Source: Paenibacillus cellulositrophicus
Lineage (GTDB): Bacteria > Bacillota > Bacilli > Paenibacillales > Paenibacillaceae
Direction: 5' to 3'
Length of the DNA: 64,000 nt
NCBI RefSeq assembly: GCF_009363095.1
Contig: NZ_CP045295.1
Location: forward strand, 372,001 to 436,000
A program made the translations under genes and the position numbers. Shown piece by piece: positions 61,501 through 64,000 of this stretch (its first letter is position 1; each line of letters begins with the position of its first letter). Under the pieces are notes generated by a model. The model saw nothing but the letters and a program-made list of their open reading frames with translations. It was not told the DNA's origin and did no database searches.

Positions 61501-62378
61501 ACTCTTTGAGAAGTTTCAAGTGCCTCAGCATGCCTGCTGCTCTGATAATCACTTAGTAAACGCTGCAATTTTTCCATCGTGCCATCTTGATGAGGAACAT
61601 GAATGGAGACGGTCAAATTCGGATCATTTGAATACTGAAACGAAACAAGATCAAAATTCAACTTCCCGAGATTCGGACAGTGCAGCGTCTTTGGAGCATC
61701 TATGGCATCGAGTACTTCGTGATCGTCCCAAAACTCCCGAAACTCCCTGCTAACTTGGGACAAGGCGTCGAACTGTTCGGACCACCAGGGGTCGTCACCG
61801 TGACGCGCATAACCGGCATGAAAATTAGCAACAATCCGCCTGGCATGCAGTTCCCATTGTTCTCCCTTAGCGTAACGGAAGCGGGGTGACGTAAACGTCA
61901 TCCATATGAAATTCCGCTCCCGATCTGACATAGCGGCCAACTCCCCATTCAACGCGCAATAAGCTTCATTCCAGGCAATGATGTTCATACGTGCATCCAT
62001 GACATTTGCCGCGGACAGGTTTTGGCTATCCAGAAAGCGTTGCAGTTCCGGTGTAACCTGAGATATTTTCTTTGTTTCAACCAAGGGATATTGCTTACGG
62101 GCCAGATGATACAGATGTCTGCGTTCCGATTCATCTAACCGGAGCACTTCTGCTATGCGATCAAGGATTTCTACGGATACGTTAATATGACGCCCCTGTT
62201 CCAAGTAGGTATACCAATCCAATCCCACACCGGCCAACAGAGCCACCTCACCTCGGCGAAGTCCGGGTGTACGTCTGCGTCCGGAATCCTGTAATCCTGC
62301 TTGCTTCGGTGTTATCCTTTCTCGCCGTGAGCGTAAAAATCGAGATAATTCCTCGTATCGGTCCAATCTCTTCGACAT
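61497..62378 (-). CDS. XRE-family regulator with MmyB-like ligand domain
   Basis: A 293-residue regulator: helix-turn-helix at about 8-70 (ELSRFLRSRRERITPKQAGL, TPGLRRGEVALLAGVGLDWYTYLEQGRHI) followed by an MmyB-like domain (about 108-275; AANVMDARMNIIAWNEAYCALNG, FVSFQYSNDPNLTVSIHVP) that binds fatty-acid-like ligands in characterised members. ATG 62378 is the canonical start, though it is 10 nt from AGGGGG. Divergent from the FMN reductase gene and probably its repressor. Confidence 0.88.
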   Translation of the reverse strand: MSKRLDRYEELSRFLRSRRERITPKQAGLQDSGRRRTPGLRRGEVALLAGVGLDWYTYLEQGRHINVSVEILDRIAEVLRLDESERRHLYHLARKQYPLVETKKISQVTPELQRFLDSQNLSAANVMDARMNIIAWNEAYCALNGELAAMSDRERNFIWMTFTSPRFRYAKGEQWELHARRIVANFHAGYARHGDDPWWSEQFDALSQVSREFREFWDDHEVLDAIDAPKTLHCPNLGKLNFDLVSFQYSNDPNLTVSIHVPHQDGTMEKLQRLLSDYQSSRHAEALETSQRV

Positions 62379-62572
62379 AATCCACATGCCCCCTACTATA
62401 TTCATGAACGTAGGATTCCCAATCCTACGATAACCAGATCTCTTCCTAGCCTCTTCAAGTTTCATTAAACTCAGTTTATGTCCTCCATAGGAGGAAAAGC
62501 AAGAATGGATAAGACAGTGATCGCCCCAACCTGTTCTTTTCCATTCGAACCAATCTGATTGAGGTGATGACA

Positions 62573-63142
62573 ATGAAAGTAGCCGCCATTGTCGGCAGCA
62601 TCCGCAAGGAATCTTTTAATTTAAAACTAGCTTACTATATTCAACATCGTTATAAGCATCTTTTCCAATTGGATGTGTTGAATATTCGGGATCTTCCCTT
62701 TTACGATCAGGATACGGAGTCCGCTCCGCCGCAGACGGTTATCGATTTCAAGGGCAAAGTCGCTGAAGCTGACGCGGTGTTATGGGTCACTCCTGAGTAT
62801 AATTCAACCATCCCAGGTGTCATGGTAAATGCGATTGACTGGTTATCCCGCGTTGACCAAGTAATGGTCGGTAAGCCCTCTTGGATCGTAGGCTCTTCCA
62901 TGGGTCTGCTGGGATCGGTGAAAGCTCAGGGCCATCTACGTGATATATTGTTTGCTTCCGGCATTTCATCGCCGCTGTTACCGGGAAATGAAGTATACAT
63001 CGGCCTTGTGCATGAGAAAATGAATGAGAAGGGTGAGTTGACAGATGAACCTACGATTAAGCACCTGGATCTCGTATCCGAGAATTTTGTGATATGGGCA
63101 AAGGAACAATCCCGATTAAAGCAGCTGCAAAGTCTAGTATAA
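62573..63142 (+). CDS. NADPH-dependent FMN reductase (azoreductase-like)
   Basis: A 189-residue flavodoxin-fold enzyme: AAIVGSIRKESFNLKLA phosphate loop (about 4-20), VLWVTPEYNSTIPGVMVNAIDWLSR (about 74-98) and WIVGSSMGLLGSVKAQGHLR (about 105-125), as in YhdA/ChrR-type reductases that reduce quinones, azo dyes or chromate. ATG 62573 follows GAGGTG by six bases. It is divergent to the XRE/MmyB-like gene and 21 nt before the Dabb gene, so the two form an operon. Confidence 0.88.
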   Translation: MKVAAIVGSIRKESFNLKLAYYIQHRYKHLFQLDVLNIRDLPFYDQDTESAPPQTVIDFKGKVAEADAVLWVTPEYNSTIPGVMVNAIDWLSRVDQVMVGKPSWIVGSSMGLLGSVKAQGHLRDILFASGISSPLLPGNEVYIGLVHEKMNEKGELTDEPTIKHLDLVSENFVIWAKEQSRLKQLQSLV

Positions 63143-63163
63143 ACGAGAATCTGGAGGAAAAAG

Positions 63164-63475
63164 ATGTTTGAGCATATTGTACTATTGAAATTCAAGCCCG
63201 ATGTTTCGACTGCCAAAAAAGAAGAAGCCGTCATGCAAGTTTATGACTTTAAGGGAAACATTCCGGGTATCACAGAAATCAGCGCTGGAATGAACGTTAC
63301 GATGGAGAAGGAGCATATGCAGGGGTATGCGCTGGGAATCCGCGTCTCTTTTGAAAATCAACAAGCTTGCCAAGACTATATTCAGCATCCCCTGCATCAA
63401 GAGTTTTTGCAGGCGATTGGCCCATATATTGAAGGGATCATCGTTATGGACTATCCTTGGAAAGGTCAAGATTAG
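63164..63475 (+). CDS. Dabb-family (stress-responsive A/B barrel) protein
   Basis: A 103-residue ferredoxin-like dimeric barrel: MFEHIVLLKFKPDVS at the start, GITEISAGMNVT and HMQGYALGIRVSFEN in the middle, HPLHQEFLQAIGPYIEGIIVMDY at the end are typical of Dabb. GGAGG precedes the ATG by seven bases. Likely co-transcribed with the FMN reductase. Biochemical function of bacterial members is mostly unknown. Confidence 0.87.
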   Translation: MFEHIVLLKFKPDVSTAKKEEAVMQVYDFKGNIPGITEISAGMNVTMEKEHMQGYALGIRVSFENQQACQDYIQHPLHQEFLQAIGPYIEGIIVMDYPWKGQD

Positions 63476-63490
63476 AAAAATACACATATT

Positions 63491-63530
63491 TTGTTAATAA
63501 ATAAAGCCGCAGTTATGCGGCTTTTAAAAT
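63491..63530. repeat. Dispersed terminator-like repeat, copy F
   Basis: TTGTTAATAAATAAAGCCGC with GCGGCTTTTAAA forms the same hairpin as the other copies; the TGTATGTT flank is lost. It lies between the convergent Dabb and DUF2269 genes and can terminate both, overlapping the end of the latter. Confidence 0.65.
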
Positions 63531-63985
63531 GGCTTAACGACCATGAGCACCAATACGGCAATCATCAGCAGCATGGCTGCCATCTCGATGGGTACGATCT
63601 TTTTTAACTGCAGTCCGAATTCGGCAGGTATGTCATTACCTTGGTCTTGACGCTCAGATATGGTTTTTCTGATCTTTTTCATACGCGGCTCGATCCATCC
63701 GTCGATCAGTCCAACCATGAGAAGCGCTAAGAGAATGGATACGTTCAGCCACATTTGGGATAACCCCATCTTGGTTATGATCATAAGCCCAACCCCGGTC
63801 AGAATAAGTCCGGTTCCGCCAATTTTAGGCATGATGGCCAGTTTGGCCGTTATACCTAATACAAAGTGCAGCTGGCCGACCGTTCTGGCGGATCTCCGAA
63901 TGATGGGCGTTACGAAAGCGGGGCCGATAAAAGCGATCGAAGACAATATATGCAAAACGAGCAGTAATCCAAATAGACCCATCAT
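63524..63985 (-). CDS. DUF2269 membrane protein
   Basis: A 153-residue protein with four predicted transmembrane helices (about 1-22, 52-72, 78-97, 130-150). LHILSSIAFIGPAFVTPIIRRSARTVGQL at the N-terminus is typical of DUF2269, where the conserved His of helix 1 has been linked to redox or heme-like functions, unproven. GAGGAGG lies upstream of two adjacent ATGs (63985, 63982). Partly overlapped at its 3' end by repeat copy F. Confidence 0.75.
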   Translation of the reverse strand: MMGLFGLLLVLHILSSIAFIGPAFVTPIIRRSARTVGQLHFVLGITAKLAIMPKIGGTGLILTGVGLMIITKMGLSQMWLNVSILLALLMVGLIDGWIEPRMKKIRKTISERQDQGNDIPAEFGLQLKKIVPIEMAAMLLMIAVLVLMVVKPF

Positions 63986-64000
63986 CCCCTCCTCCTCAGC

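Noticed and set aside
1..64000. CRISPR array, prophage, integrase, toxin-antitoxin pair or tRNA genes
   Set aside because: No regularly spaced direct repeats, phage structural genes, recombinases, transposases or tRNA cloverleaf with anticodon were recognised on either strand. Small rRNA or tRNA genes could only be fully excluded by a covariance model search.

Overview
The window looks like a piece of a Paenibacillus-type (Gram-positive, low-to-middle GC) chromosome. The evidence is the gene content. There are three ABC carbohydrate importers of the LplA/LplB/LplC type without their own ATPase, AraC regulators fused to membrane sensor domains, three proteins with a copper-amine-oxidase N-terminal domain, CcpA-type cre sites, strong AGGAGG ribosome binding sites and frequent TTG/GTG starts. 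No rRNA, tRNA, CRISPR array, transposase or prophage gene is visible.

Layout. 1-1.8 kb: 5' part of a secreted GH43 arabinanase-type enzyme with a cre site. 2.2-4.8 kb: a two-component flavin monooxygenase pair and a divergent TetR. 4.8-7.8 kb: an ECF sigma factor with its membrane partner, a CAO-domain protein and a repeat-containing exported protein. 8-10.7 kb: alditol oxidase, then gene remnants and a DUF1569 protein. 10.8-13.1 kb: MFS exporter with divergent LysR. 13.5-19.5 kb: first sugar importer with an AraC-type sensor regulator. 19.9-25.9 kb: Nudix, a MarR/DHA2 exporter/flavodoxin operon, decayed genes, an NTF2-like protein and an APH-type kinase. 26.1-27.8 kb: a MerR/TipAS regulator with a DUF2268 metalloprotease. 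27.9-31.3 kb: AraC regulator and divergent GH127 beta-L-arabinofuranosidase. 31.4-41.4 kb: mixed metabolic, envelope-stress and hypothetical genes, including a PadR/DUF1700/DUF4097 operon and an unusual cyclase/LRR-like/helical-protein group. 41.6-43.8 kb: TetR, then AdhR- and AdhA-like genes. 43.9-51.2 kb: second importer with two Gfo/Idh/MocA oxidoreductases and a GntR-LacI regulator. 51.4-59.6 kb: CAO protein, enolase-superfamily enzyme, second AraC sensor regulator and third importer. 60-64 kb: DMT transporter, NTF2-like protein, XRE regulator, FMN reductase, Dabb protein and a DUF2269 membrane protein.

How it fits together. The carbohydrate genes form an L-arabinose/plant cell wall theme: secreted GH43, intracellular GH127, and importers that probably bring in oligosaccharides using a shared ATPase encoded elsewhere. 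Each importer sits next to its own regulator. Regulatory DNA is readable at several places: two MerR-type promoters with 19-bp spacers and perfect dyads, a MarR operator on its own promoter, a 14-bp motif shared by the GntR gene and its importer promoter, and cre sites. A family of six related terminator hairpins with a conserved flank is scattered across the window. Several genes are decaying (SDR, GNAT, alpha/beta hydrolase, DUF2255), marking the segments near 9-10.7, 13.1-13.5, 23.7-24.1 and 41 kb as accessory. Nothing here is a clearly new defence or mobile system. The best candidates for new biology are the cyclase/LRR-like/helical gene group at 33.2-35.8 kb, the TipAS-controlled protease, and the repeated terminator family.
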